Below, one piece after another: positions 24,471-33,867 of a DNA stretch of 64,000 nucleotides. The notes below the pieces were generated by a model. It did not search any database. It was given only the letters and a program-made list of their open reading frames with translations, and had not been told where the DNA came from. A program made the translations under genes and the position numbers. Numbering within the stretch: the stretch's first letter is position 1; the number at the start of each line of letters is the position of its first letter. Origin of the DNA: Fretibacter sp964410285 (GTDB taxonomy: Bacteria; Pseudomonadota; Alphaproteobacteria; Caulobacterales; Maricaulaceae); the NCBI GenBank assembly GCA_964410285.1, contig CAYPFR010000009.1:62001-126000 (forward strand), written 5' to 3'.

Positions 24471-26663
24471 TTATGGCTGCGGACCCGCCTCGCCATTTGC
24501 CACCGCCAAATGCGCCTGATCGAGAATATAAGCACGAATGCTCTCGGCCTGCTCTGCGGTCAGCTGCTCTTTAAAGGAGACCATGCCGTTTTCCTTTAAG
24601 GCGCCATTCATAAGTATATCTTCCCATTCATGCGTATCGCCCGCCGCATAGGACCAGCGCAGATCGGGCAGCACACCGGAGCTAATCGCCAGCGGGCCAT
24701 GGCAGGTCAGGCAATTTTGTGAATATTGCAGCAGTCCCGCAGCTACCATTTCGGGCGTGCCAAATTTCTCCCCTTTAGGCGAGCGGTCGGCCATGGCCTC
24801 AAGCGGGTCCGGTAAGCTCTCTGTGCCGCCAAGTTTAAAGCTGACAACCCGCCCAACATCTGGCGCGACCGCGCGCTCAAACCCATAACCTGCCGAGAGC
24901 GCCCAAGAGCTGCCCCAGCCCGTAGTCAGCGCCACATATTGTTCGCCGTCAAGCTCATAGCTGGAAATTCCCGACAGCGCACCTGAATTTACGCCGCGCG
25001 ACCAGAGCTTCTCCCCGCTCCCCGCGTCATAAGCGATCACCTCGCCTTTTATCGTGCCTTGGAACACAAGCCCGCCAGAGGTTGCCAGCACGCCGCCGTT
25101 CCACGGTCCGTCATGGGGTACGGACCAAGCTGCCTTTTGCTTGACGGGATCCCACGCCAGCAAAAAGCCTTGATTGCCTTTCCGCAGCGCCTCTACCGCG
25201 CCCGCCGGATAAACCGGCGGCACGCCGGCCGCAAGGTTATACCCCAGGTTCCAATAGGCATCAGGGTCGCTGGGTATAACTTCGTCTTGGAAGATTTGCG
25301 GCACGACTTGCGCCGGAATATAGACAAGGCCCGTTTGGGGACTAAAGGCCATGGGGTGCCAATTATGCGCGCCATGCGGCCCGGGAAATAGCATTACGCC
25401 CTCCCCCGCTGTATCGCGGGCGTTAGCGGCTTCTATGGGGCGTCCGTTCTCGTCAAGTCCGCTCGCCCAATTCATCGGCACAAACGCTTCGCCCGAGATA
25501 AATTCTCCGCTGGCGGCATCCAAAACATAGAAAAACCCGTTTTTAGGGGCTTGCATGACCACGCGGCGACTGGCGCCGCCCTCACCCAGCGGCAATTCGG
25601 CAATCATGATATGTTGTGTTGCCGTGAAATCCCATTGATCGCGAGGCGTGGTTTGAAAGTGCCACTTATAAGCGCCCGTATCAGCATCCAGCGCCACCAT
25701 TGAGGAGAGGAACAAATTGTCCCCATTGCTCTCGGGATCACGGATTTTGGCGTTCCAAGGCGAACCATTTCCCACGCCGATAATGACGGAGTTATTGACA
25801 TCATCATAAATGACTGAGTCCCAGACCGTGCCTCCGCCGCCGTCCGTTGTCCACGCGCCGCTGTCCCCCCAACTTTCATTGGCGAGCTTAGCAAAAATCT
25901 CATCTGACGCTGCGCCGTCGGCTTCTTTCTTCGGGTTCGGTGTGGTATAAAAGCGCCAGTCCAGCGCGCCTGTGCCCGCATCATATGCGGACACATACCC
26001 GCGCACACCAAGCTCCGCCCCGCCGTTACCGATTAGCACCCGCCCGTTCACCACGCGCGGCGCCATGGTGATCGTATAGGGTTGGCTTTGGTCCACGGTC
26101 ACAACCGACCACTCGACCTTGCCTGTTTTCGCGTCAAGCGCCTCTAATCGGCCATCGAATACGCCGAGATAAACCTTACCTTCATAAACAGCGACGCCGC
26201 GATTCACCACATCACAGCAGCCCTTGATCGCGTCCTCGCCCGACACCCCCGGATCATAACTCCAAAGCTCATCACCTGTGCGCGCGTCCAGCGCATGCAC
26301 AATTGACCACGCCCCCGTGACATACATAACGCCGTCAACAATGATCGGCGTTGCCTCCACCCCCCGCGAGGTTGAGAGGTCAAAGCTCCAAGCCACGCCA
26401 AGATCTTTGACCGAGTCCTTTGTTATTTTATCCAAAGCCGAGTAGCGCTGCTCCTCATAGCTGCCCCCATATGTTAGCCATTCCTGCGGCGTATTTTTGG
26501 CATTTCGCAACGCGGCATCATCAACGCCCAAAGCAATGCCGCCCTGCCCTTTGAGTTTGCTCACACTATCTGGACTTTGTCCTGTGTCCGGGCCGCAAGA
26601 TATGAGGGCCGCCGCGCCCATTATCAGAGCCCCACATCTCATTCGTGAAACTATCTTTGCCAT
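24471..26663 (-). CDS. PQQ-dependent alcohol dehydrogenase with cytochrome c domain, lipoprotein
   Basis: A quinohaemoprotein of about 730 residues, periplasmic, oxidising alcohols and passing electrons through its own haem. The start at 26663 has GGGGA 5 bases upstream; TTG 26675 is an alternative. The N-terminus has a lipoprotein signal (ALISC followed by GPD), unusual for this family, which is normally soluble. The eight-bladed propeller carries the vicinal Cys pair in KGCCDVVNRG and tryptophan-docking motifs such as PLEALDAKTGK-like GRLEALDAKTGK. The C-terminal cytochrome c has the haem motif CLTCH with a distal Met downstream. No PQQ synthesis genes are nearby. Confidence 0.88.
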   Translation of the reverse strand: MAKIVSRMRCGALIMGAAALISCGPDTGQSPDSVSKLKGQGGIALGVDDAALRNAKNTPQEWLTYGGSYEEQRYSALDKITKDSVKDLGVAWSFDLSTSRGVEATPIIVDGVMYVTGAWSIVHALDARTGDELWSYDPGVSGEDAIKGCCDVVNRGVAVYEGKVYLGVFDGRLEALDAKTGKVEWSVVTVDQSQPYTITMAPRVVNGRVLIGNGGAELGVRGYVSAYDAGTGALDWRFYTTPNPKKEADGAASDEIFAKLANESWGDSGAWTTDGGGGTVWDSVIYDDVNNSVIIGVGNGSPWNAKIRDPESNGDNLFLSSMVALDADTGAYKWHFQTTPRDQWDFTATQHIMIAELPLGEGGASRRVVMQAPKNGFFYVLDAASGEFISGEAFVPMNWASGLDENGRPIEAANARDTAGEGVMLFPGPHGAHNWHPMAFSPQTGLVYIPAQVVPQIFQDEVIPSDPDAYWNLGYNLAAGVPPVYPAGAVEALRKGNQGFLLAWDPVKQKAAWSVPHDGPWNGGVLATSGGLVFQGTIKGEVIAYDAGSGEKLWSRGVNSGALSGISSYELDGEQYVALTTGWGSSWALSAGYGFERAVAPDVGRVVSFKLGGTESLPDPLEAMADRSPKGEKFGTPEMVAAGLLQYSQNCLTCHGPLAISSGVLPDLRWSYAAGDTHEWEDILMNGALKENGMVSFKEQLTAEQAESIRAYILDQAHLAVANGEAGPQP

Positions 26664-27029
26664 TTCATTCCCCAATGTAAGTGGCCCAGTATTTGGGCTT
26701 TATATTTTTATGGACTGAATTTGCCGAGTTTTTAAAGGATTAGCAAATGCTATCTTTGCAGCTTCCCTATGCGCTATTTAGAAACACGCTGGGCCGGTAA
26801 GCACATAAATCAATCATGGGCTGAAAATTTCGCTTTTAAAAAGGGCGGTGCGTGATTTGTTATCCTCAAAGCCAAGCTTTGAATTGCGAAGCGCTCCCCG
26901 GCATGTTCAAAACACTCAGCATCTATCTTTCCCCTGATGCAATACCTTAAGGCTCGGCACTGTCCGGGCCTTTTTTTTTGCGGAGATAAAATTAGGAAGC
27001 GGCAGCACCCGAACCCCCTTTCGGGCCGG
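26664..27029. other. intergenic region with orphan + strand terminator
   Basis: Promoter region of the minus-strand PQQ enzyme, with no annotated + strand gene. A canonical + strand terminator ends near 26979, and a 15-codon frame (MFKTLSIYLSPDAIP) ends just before its stem. The stretch before the terminator could encode a small RNA. Confidence 0.4.
26951..26979 (+). terminator. Rho-independent terminator without an upstream gene
   Basis: GGCTCGG-CACTGT-CCGGGCC forms a 7-bp stem (one G-U pair) followed by nine T. It points to the + strand, yet both neighbouring genes are on the minus strand. Confidence 0.7.
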
Positions 27030-27389
27030 CTAAATCGCAACGGCGCGGACGACCTCTTCGGTGATAAAGTGCCGGCCGTCTTTATCCTCGATCTCGACAA
27101 TCCAAAGATCAGGATCACGGCTTTTGAGTCGGCTCAAAAGCGCCTGCGTTTGCGCCTCATCCGCCGGCCCGCTTTCGTGCCAAACACGCGCGCCGTCCAT
27201 ATTCGTCACGGCCTGATACAGGCAAAGATGCGCGGCGTTTTGACGGACGCAAATCACCACAGCCCCCGCCTCCCGCGCGCCTTTTTGAGCGATGGCTGCA
27301 AAGGCGCCATTTGCGAGGGCACGGCGCAGGAGCGCGCTTACAAAAATATGCGCCTTTAACCGACCGCCAAATTTCAAAAAATCGGACAT
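27030..27389 (-). CDS. DUF1491 family protein
   Basis: A 119-residue protein with the family's LKAHIFVSALLRRALANGAF start, a central VVICVRQN strand and the end RDPDLWIVEIEDKDGRHFI. DUF1491 is a small family found in Alphaproteobacteria; its function is unknown. No signal or membrane segment. It is divergent from the BcsB-like gene. Confidence 0.85.
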   Translation of the reverse strand: MSDFLKFGGRLKAHIFVSALLRRALANGAFAAIAQKGAREAGAVVICVRQNAAHLCLYQAVTNMDGARVWHESGPADEAQTQALLSRLKSRDPDLWIVEIEDKDGRHFITEEVVRAVAI

Positions 27390-27432
27390 AGCTCCTATAT
27401 GGGTCGCCGCGCCTTTTTCGCAATAGCGGCCC

Positions 27433-27452
27433 TGTGACGTGTTCTTGTCACA
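27433..27452. promoter_or_regulatory. inverted repeat in divergent promoter region
   Basis: TGTGAC-N8-GTCACA, a perfect 6-bp dyad, lies in the gap between the DUF1491 gene and the BcsB-like gene. The spacing does not fit CRP (TGTGA-N6-TCACA). It may be an operator for another regulator. Confidence 0.35.
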
Positions 27453-27524
27453 AGCTTTGAAATTACCGCCCTATGGCACCGGATTTGCACCGCGAAAGAC
27501 CTGTTAACTCTAAGGCCTCTCGTA

Positions 27525-30359
27525 ATGTATCATTTTCGGTCACTTTCTCGGATTTTTATTCACTCTAGTCAGCGCGCGTTCGGCCGCAAGAGCCTATGTC
27601 ACACCGCCGCTAGTTTGCTAGCGGGTGCCGCCTTCATTGCCGGATCTATTCTGCCTCCGCAGGCCTTGGCAGCCACGACCAAAAGCTCAAGCCAAGCGAT
27701 CAGCCAGACCAAGTTGTCCGTCATGAACGGGGCCGACGTCAATAAAATTGACTGGCGACAACCGGAAATGAAACTTCGCTTTGACCTGACGGAAAGTGAC
27801 TGGATTGACGGTATGGATATGATTTTGTCCATGACGCCAACAGGAAATGTCGGTAAGCGCGAACCTGTTCTTGTGAGCTTAAATAACGGTCCGCCTATTC
27901 GTCTTTCCCCCAGAAGTCAGAGCTTTGATGCCCGCGTAAAATTTGACCCAACATTTATTCGCGCCCGGGGCAATGTCTTGACGATACGCACGCCCGCCCC
28001 CGACGGCGCGCCCTGCCTGACCTCGGCTCACGGAAGCTGGGACGTGAACCTTGCCAAGAGTTCGATTGTTGTGCGCACGCGTGCCAAATCACGTAGCCTT
28101 TACTTGCGCGAGCTGGCTGAGCGCCTTGCCAACCCTGCGACAACACCCAAAACTGTTGCCATTATCGCACGCGGGGCCAACAAAACCCGCTTTGAAATGC
28201 TCGCGGCCCAAGGCATTGCCCTGCAAACACCCTCTATCCCAACATTTCGCACACGCGCAGGACGTTCGGATATGGAAATCGTTATCGCACGCCGCGATGA
28301 ACTTGCCCCCTTTGTGAGTGATCGTACGATCTTGTCAGCAACGGGCTCAAAAATCAGCCTGCATAAAGGACGCCCCATGCGGCTTGTCATCACGGGCGAT
28401 ACTGATCTCCAGGTTACGGAAGCCATAAAATCCTTTGCCACCCACAGCTTGCCGCCTGTTCGTCGTCGCCATTCAAATACCGGTGAGCTTAATTTTCAGC
28501 GCAAGTTTTCTTCTCAACGTGTTGAACTCTCAAAGCGCACAAGGTTTTCCGATCTGGGCAAGGGGTTTTATGCCATGGATTGGCGGGCAACGCCCAATAT
28601 TTTGACGTTTAACGTTGCGGACCCGAGCACGCAATCAGGTGAAGTATTGCTACGTTTGTCATCGAGCAAAAAAATTGCCAAAGACAGCAAAGTAAAACTT
28701 GAACTGAACGGCAAATCACTTGGTTTTGCAGTGCTGGACCGCCGCCGTAAATCCGTCGCCTTTACTATCCCGCAAGGCAGTCTGCGCGGGCATGAAAATG
28801 AACTAAAGATCACACCACTGCTTAACAAAACCCCAAGTGTGAGTACATTTGGACAAGCCTGTCCAGGGCTGGATGATACGCCCGGCTTTTTCATTGGGAA
28901 TGGTTCGCGGATTGATTTGAAATCATCTGGCAGTTCACCCGTCACTGAGCTTAGCCGCCTAACGGCAAATGGCGGAGTGTTTGCCGAGGCGGGCGGTATA
29001 AACACGCATGTTATCCTCCCGGCCCGCGGGAGCAAGGACTTCGCGGCGTCCTTAAAAGTTCTCGCGCAGCTGGCCAAAACATCTGGCGCTGGCTGGACAG
29101 AGGCTAGCGTCTCGCGCAGCGGCGAAGATATAGCGGGCAAAAACCTATTGGTCATTGGCCCAAAATCCGGCGCAGCAAACTTAGTGACGCGCGGACCGCG
29201 TTCACTATCAGCAGCTCTAAATGGGAAAAGCTCTCACGGACAATTGGTTTCAAACACGGCAACCTATGAAAAGTTTGCCTCTGCCGATGCCGCTAGCACG
29301 CTCGCTTTATACGCTAAGAAGACCCGTCCATCCTCACGCATCGGAAGCGGCGGGGTCGCGGCGATATTCCCGGATAATAACCGCTTGATCGGCGTAATCA
29401 GCAATACGCCCGGACGCTCTTTTTCTTCCGTTACGCAGGATTTGCTAAACCCAAAACAGTGGAACAAGCTCCACGGCAGTGTTTCTCGCTGGAATAGCAA
29501 AACTGTTTTGATGACGCAGACACCGATCAATGTACCGCTTTCTGCACTTCCCAAAGTTGAGAAACCCAAAGGACCCGTACCCGCGATCCCAAATCTTGAT
29601 ATGGCATGGCTAAATGACGGGCTGACTGAAATTGCGCTAGGATGGGATGCGGTCTCGGATTATGTCTTGGTCAAGATGGAAGACTTTGGCAGCACCGTTG
29701 AGACAATGCTTGCGGGGGGGAGTAAATTACAGCCCAAAACCCCGCAAACCCATCCACGCCCGCCCAAGCTCACGTCTGAATATGCAGAAAAAATGAAGCG
29801 GCAAGGCGCGGCCCCGCGTTCTGCCTATGCGCAAACCCCAACATTTGAGCGGCCCAGTTTGAAAAGCCTACCAGCCAAGAGTGACGTCATCGCTAGCCGC
29901 GAGCCTTTGACAATGAAACTCCGCGGGTTTTCCCGGCCGGATACCCCTTATTCCTCCACAGGCAAGAATTCTTCTTGGCTATCTAATTTGATCGGGAAGT
30001 TGAAGCGCCCCGCAGCAGGGCAGGTCTCCCATTCTGATTCCAAAACGGCCGAAGGCGCGAGAAGATCAATTACTCAGGCGCCGAATCAAAAAACCCTTGC
30101 AGGTCAAAAATTTAATTCCCCGCAATCTGGGGAGAAAATGTCGCTTCACCCAGAAAATAGATTTGGCAAGATGTTTGCGGGCATCAAAACCCGTTCCAGC
30201 GAAAAATTATCTGGACTAAACCAAGTCACAACAGGCTACATAATTGTTTTATTTGGTTTACTTCTGATTTTAGCCAGCTTGCTCATGAGTTTGCTACGCC
30301 CCGCAAAGCGTACCGCCCCTGCGCCTCACACGCCTCTTTTTGGAAAACCAGAGCGCTAA
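27525..30359 (+). CDS. BcsB-like periplasmic membrane-anchored protein
   Basis: A 944-residue exported protein. A signal sequence lies at about 25-50 (AAFIAGSILPPQALA). The body has BcsB/YcdQ-partner-like jelly-roll features: KLELNGKSLGFAVLDR and IPQGSLRGHENELKITPLL (about 385-425) match the carbohydrate-binding modules of cellulose synthase subunit B. A low-complexity linker covers 725-890, and a single C-terminal helix (YIIVLFGLLLILASLLMSLL) anchors it to the inner membrane. No bcsA or other cellulose gene is nearby, so its role may be in another envelope polysaccharide (inference). Confidence 0.65.
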   Translation: MYHFRSLSRIFIHSSQRAFGRKSLCHTAASLLAGAAFIAGSILPPQALAATTKSSSQAISQTKLSVMNGADVNKIDWRQPEMKLRFDLTESDWIDGMDMILSMTPTGNVGKREPVLVSLNNGPPIRLSPRSQSFDARVKFDPTFIRARGNVLTIRTPAPDGAPCLTSAHGSWDVNLAKSSIVVRTRAKSRSLYLRELAERLANPATTPKTVAIIARGANKTRFEMLAAQGIALQTPSIPTFRTRAGRSDMEIVIARRDELAPFVSDRTILSATGSKISLHKGRPMRLVITGDTDLQVTEAIKSFATHSLPPVRRRHSNTGELNFQRKFSSQRVELSKRTRFSDLGKGFYAMDWRATPNILTFNVADPSTQSGEVLLRLSSSKKIAKDSKVKLELNGKSLGFAVLDRRRKSVAFTIPQGSLRGHENELKITPLLNKTPSVSTFGQACPGLDDTPGFFIGNGSRIDLKSSGSSPVTELSRLTANGGVFAEAGGINTHVILPARGSKDFAASLKVLAQLAKTSGAGWTEASVSRSGEDIAGKNLLVIGPKSGAANLVTRGPRSLSAALNGKSSHGQLVSNTATYEKFASADAASTLALYAKKTRPSSRIGSGGVAAIFPDNNRLIGVISNTPGRSFSSVTQDLLNPKQWNKLHGSVSRWNSKTVLMTQTPINVPLSALPKVEKPKGPVPAIPNLDMAWLNDGLTEIALGWDAVSDYVLVKMEDFGSTVETMLAGGSKLQPKTPQTHPRPPKLTSEYAEKMKRQGAAPRSAYAQTPTFERPSLKSLPAKSDVIASREPLTMKLRGFSRPDTPYSSTGKNSSWLSNLIGKLKRPAAGQVSHSDSKTAEGARRSITQAPNQKTLAGQKFNSPQSGEKMSLHPENRFGKMFAGIKTRSSEKLSGLNQVTTGYIIVLFGLLLILASLLMSLLRPAKRTAPAPHTPLFGKPER

Positions 30360-30463
30360 AGGGACAAATTTTCTACAAATAATAGGAATTTATTCCTCTC
30401 ACTAATATTCTGTGCTAAAAGATTTTCTCCCCCGACTTTCATCGATCGTCTCTAGAGGAAAAT

Positions 30464-30802
30464 ATGCGCAAAACTAAAGACCCCATTTCAGACAAAGCTC
30501 AAGCCCATTTAACCGTCGCTATCACAGCTCTGGCATTTGGAGTGCCTATGGTGGATGTCTTTGCCCGCCAACGTTTATCTTCTAGCGAAATTTTCTTACG
30601 GCAGATGTCGATGTATTTGCTCAATACGGTTTTTGACTTTAATCTCTCACGTGTGGCCCGCGTCTTTGCGCGTGACCGCACAACGGTACGGCACGCTTGT
30701 CAGCTGATCGAAGATCAGCGTGATAGCGCAGCCTTTGACGAAACCCTGACATTACTTGAAGGATATCTACAACAGTCGCGGGCGCTGGAGCCGGAACAAT
30801 GA
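30464..30802 (+). CDS. DnaA domain IV-like helix-turn-helix protein
   Basis: A 112-residue stand-alone protein like the DNA-binding domain of DnaA: QMSMYLLNTVFDFNLSRVAR and FARDRTTVRHACQLIE match the DnaA signature (GRDHTTVLHA). It lacks the AAA+ domain. Such proteins are encoded next to DUF6456 genes in Alphaproteobacteria and are presumed transcription or replication regulators. AGAGGA precedes the start. It overlaps the next gene by 4 bases. Confidence 0.8.
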   Translation: MRKTKDPISDKAQAHLTVAITALAFGVPMVDVFARQRLSSSEIFLRQMSMYLLNTVFDFNLSRVARVFARDRTTVRHACQLIEDQRDSAAFDETLTLLEGYLQQSRALEPEQ

Positions 30803-31551
30803 GCGCAGGTGCAGGTATCGGGGAGGCCATACTCACCCAATTTGCCAAAGAGCGCTCAGTTATCTTTAAACCGCCGCAAGGCCCCTGCCCCGTGTTTGCG
30901 CGCGGGGATAAACGTACACGCGCGACCCATTGGCTATCGCAAAAAACGGTCAAGGGCATGATTGCGGAGGGCATGTTGATACGCGGGGAACGGGGCTACA
31001 CTTTGGCGCCGTCTCTTCGTGCCCGCGCGCTCAATCCTGTGCCCGAGCGCCGTTTCGAAGAGCAGCACGGCGGCGTCTCACAGCGCGAAGTATATACGCC
31101 GCAAAATGTGGTTCGGCGCGTGCGCATGAACGATAGTTTCTCTGTTCTTCGCCGACTTGGGAAAACCCGCGATCGGCGAGGACAGCCCAAGCTATCGCCC
31201 GCACTTATAGAAGCAGGCGAACGCTTTGCCTATGACTATGCGGCCTCGGGTCGAGGCGATCTTGCGACCCAGAATTACGCCGCCAGCGGCGCTGATAACT
31301 CTAATCGCCGCGACAGCATGGAGCGCCGCAATCTAAGCCGGATTGACGCGCAAAACCGCTGCCGTGCGGCGCAAGACAAACTGGGGACAAAGCTAACCGA
31401 TATTATTATCGCCGTTTGCTGCAATCATCATGATCTAGACGCGCTGGAGATCGCCGAAGGCTGGGCGCGCGGCTCGGGCCTGCCGGTCTTGCGCCTTGCC
31501 CTAACGCAGCTCGCCGATCATTACGGGACATTTATGCGCGAAAGCCTCTAA
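30799..31551 (+). CDS. DUF6456 domain protein
   Basis: A 250-residue basic protein with an N-terminal winged-helix-like part (about 45-75: WLSQKTVKGMIAEGMLIRGERGY) and a C-terminal DUF6456-type region (AAQDKLGTKLTDIIIAVCC, then LEIAEGWARGSGLPVLRLAL). Probably DNA-binding, function unknown. Translationally coupled to the DnaA-like HTH gene, an association conserved in Alphaproteobacteria. Confidence 0.75.
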   Translation: MSAGAGIGEAILTQFAKERSVIFKPPQGPCPVFARGDKRTRATHWLSQKTVKGMIAEGMLIRGERGYTLAPSLRARALNPVPERRFEEQHGGVSQREVYTPQNVVRRVRMNDSFSVLRRLGKTRDRRGQPKLSPALIEAGERFAYDYAASGRGDLATQNYAASGADNSNRRDSMERRNLSRIDAQNRCRAAQDKLGTKLTDIIIAVCCNHHDLDALEIAEGWARGSGLPVLRLALTQLADHYGTFMRESL

Positions 31552-31562
31552 CCTTGGCAGCC

Positions 31563-31988
31563 TTAAGCGGCGCTCCGCGCCTCAGTTTTAATTCGCTCAA
31601 TCATCGCCTTAAGCCCATTGGAACGCTGAGGGGAAAGATGCTCCGATAAATCCAGCGCGCCGAGAATCGCCTGAGCGTCTAAGGCCAAAATTTCTTCGGG
31701 CGTGCGGTTGGAGAACACCGCGATTACAACCGCGACAAGGCCTTTTACGATATGCGCATCGCTATCCCCGCGAAAGATCAAACGATCATTTTCGCGGGTG
31801 CTCACCAGCCAGACCTGACTCACGCAGCCTTTAACTTTTGTGGCCGGATTTCGCTCCGCAGCGCTGAGTGGGGTAAGATTGCGCCCCATATCAATGACGT
31901 GTGTGTAGCGATCTTCCCAATCGCTCAAAAAAGCAAAATCATCAATCATGTCCTGAATATTTTCTGGATAGTCGTCAGTATTTGCCAT
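31563..31988 (-). CDS. sufE: SufE family iron-sulfur assembly protein
   Basis: A 141-residue sulfur acceptor that takes persulfide from the SufS desulfurase. The active Cys is in VKGCVSQVW (about residue 56), preceded by the usual LSDWEDRYTHVIDMGR and ending with SPQRSNGLKAMIERIK. No suf operon is nearby. Convergent with the DUF6456 gene. Confidence 0.93.
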   Translation of the reverse strand: MANTDDYPENIQDMIDDFAFLSDWEDRYTHVIDMGRNLTPLSAAERNPATKVKGCVSQVWLVSTRENDRLIFRGDSDAHIVKGLVAVVIAVFSNRTPEEILALDAQAILGALDLSEHLSPQRSNGLKAMIERIKTEARSAA

Positions 31989-32245
31989 ATTTCCAGCTCA
32001 AGGTTGAAACGCAATTCGTCAAGAGGCGGCGCCTCTGTCGTCTTGCTTTGCATGGCTCATATAGAGAGCGCCCTCCCGCTTGCCAAGCGCTGGGGTTAAA
32101 ATGCCTCGGCATGAGACGGGCAGATGGTGACATATTGTGGGAATTTTCCTAATAATGTCTCTTTTGACGGGAAATCCATGGCAAAATTGGGAAAAATCTG
32201 GCCAAATGATGCCAAGAGTAAACCCAAGAGGCGCAAGCGATTATT

Positions 32246-33838
32246 ATGTCTGATAAATCTCGCGGCATTGTTACAACCAGCCTGATCTGGCTGGCGGTGA
32301 TCGCGGCAGCTTTCACAGCGGCCGTCATGCGCGGGGCTGGATGGCAAACCCTGCTTCCTTACGCGGCGGCGGCGGCGGTGCCGGCAGTTTTAAGCGCGCT
32401 TATGTACCGTCTTGTAGCTGCGGAATGGGCACGGCTCGTTGTTATATTTCTCTGGTTAGGGCTGGCGATCACGGCCTGTCTTGCCATGGGCCTTAAGCCT
32501 TTTGCGTTGCTTTTTCTAGCGCCTGTTATCATCGCTGCCCTATTTGAGCGCGATATGATCGTTGAGGCTCTCTTACTTTCCGCGGTCATTGCAGGCCTCA
32601 TTTTTTACGCCAATTTGAGAGGCGCCTTGCCGCCGCCCATCGCAACCTTGGAAGGCAGCGGCTGGAGCGCGCTTACCATGCCTGCGGCCCTTGCCGCGCT
32701 TACCCTCGCAGCCCTCTACAGCGCCGCCCAAGGCCGCCATAGCCGTGAAGGCACGGATATACAGCGCGCCCGCAGCGCCCTGAGTACAATGCCCGGCGGC
32801 GCGCTTCTGATTGACAAGAGCAATGCGGTAACCCCGCTTTCCCGGTCTGCTCTCGCCCTTTTCGGCCTCAAAGCCGAAAGGCCGTTGAAGCTAAGCAAAC
32901 TGCTTCCAAGTGATGCAGAATTTTCAAAGTCACTCACCGAATTAGCGGCCGAGGCGCGCAGCACCCATAAACCAGCAAGCCGGACGTTGACTCTCAAGTC
33001 CAATGATGGGTCACGGCGCATAATGGATATTGTCGCCTCGCCAGAAACGCAGGGCGTGATTATCCACGCTCAGGACGTGAGCGAGAGAGAGCGCGAGATC
33101 GCGTCTCTCAGGGCGTCTCACTCTGATGTGCAAAAAGCCATAAACGACAAGACGCTTTTTTTCTCAGGCGTTAGTCATGAGCTTCGCACGCCGCTGAATG
33201 CGATCATTGGATTTTCCGATATGATGCGCTCGCGTCTTTTTGGACCCTTGCCCAGTAAATATGCGGAATATGCCGATCTAATCCATGATAGCGGGCAGCA
33301 TATGCTAGATCTTATCGGGGATGTACTTGATATGTCCAAGGTCGATGCCGGTAAATATGAGCTGCAATATGGCAGCTTTGATATGGCAGATGTCATCCGC
33401 AGTACGGTTAAGATGATACGTCCGGCCGCAGATGCCGCAGCTGTCGAAATAGAGCTTGATATTATAGACCGGCAAGACCTCGTGATTGAAGCTGACCGCA
33501 AAGCAGTGCGGCAAATCTTGCTCAACCTCCTATCGAACGCCATTAAGTTCACCCCCAAAGGGGGGAAGGTATCCGTGACGGCGAAAAGCCTTGCCGATAC
33601 GCTTCATCTTAGCGTCGAGGACAATGGTATGGGAATGAGCGCCGATGAACTTAAGACAATCGGCCAGCCCTATGTGCAGGCCAAGAGTGCCGAGCGTATT
33701 GACGCGCGCGGCTCTGGTCTTGGCCTTTCGTTGGTGAAATCGCTTGTCGATCTGCATAGCGGGCGTTTTGCAATTGCAAGCCAGCCCGACGAAGGCACCA
33801 GCGTTGATATTTACCTGCCGCTAGAGCGCGCCCAATAG
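32246..33838 (+). CDS. membrane sensor histidine kinase
   Basis: A 530-residue kinase. About five to six membrane helices fill residues 10-165, followed by a PAS-like region (about 180-285), the H-box SHELRTPLNAIIGFSDMM (His near 312) and a full HATPase with N-box NLLSNAIKFTPKGG, G1 EDNGMGMS and G2 GSGLGLSLVKSLVDLHSG. The sequence after the H-box (RLFGPLPSKYAEYADLIHDSG) is typical of the PleC/DivJ-like class of Alphaproteobacteria. No partner response regulator is adjacent, so it is an orphan here. Confidence 0.88.
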   Translation: MSDKSRGIVTTSLIWLAVIAAAFTAAVMRGAGWQTLLPYAAAAAVPAVLSALMYRLVAAEWARLVVIFLWLGLAITACLAMGLKPFALLFLAPVIIAALFERDMIVEALLLSAVIAGLIFYANLRGALPPPIATLEGSGWSALTMPAALAALTLAALYSAAQGRHSREGTDIQRARSALSTMPGGALLIDKSNAVTPLSRSALALFGLKAERPLKLSKLLPSDAEFSKSLTELAAEARSTHKPASRTLTLKSNDGSRRIMDIVASPETQGVIIHAQDVSEREREIASLRASHSDVQKAINDKTLFFSGVSHELRTPLNAIIGFSDMMRSRLFGPLPSKYAEYADLIHDSGQHMLDLIGDVLDMSKVDAGKYELQYGSFDMADVIRSTVKMIRPAADAAAVEIELDIIDRQDLVIEADRKAVRQILLNLLSNAIKFTPKGGKVSVTAKSLADTLHLSVEDNGMGMSADELKTIGQPYVQAKSAERIDARGSGLGLSLVKSLVDLHSGRFAIASQPDEGTSVDIYLPLERAQ

Positions 33839-33867
33839 CGGGATTGGCAATGCGGCCCGCCCCGGTA

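Noticed and set aside
26890..26979. Amino-acid leader peptide with attenuator
   Set aside because: The short frame ends before a terminator, but no biosynthetic gene follows on the + strand and no residue is repeated in the peptide.
27433..27452. CRP/FNR site
   Set aside because: The dyad spacing (TGTGA-N10-TCACA) is wrong for CRP, and it does not fit FNR; kept only as an unnamed inverted repeat.
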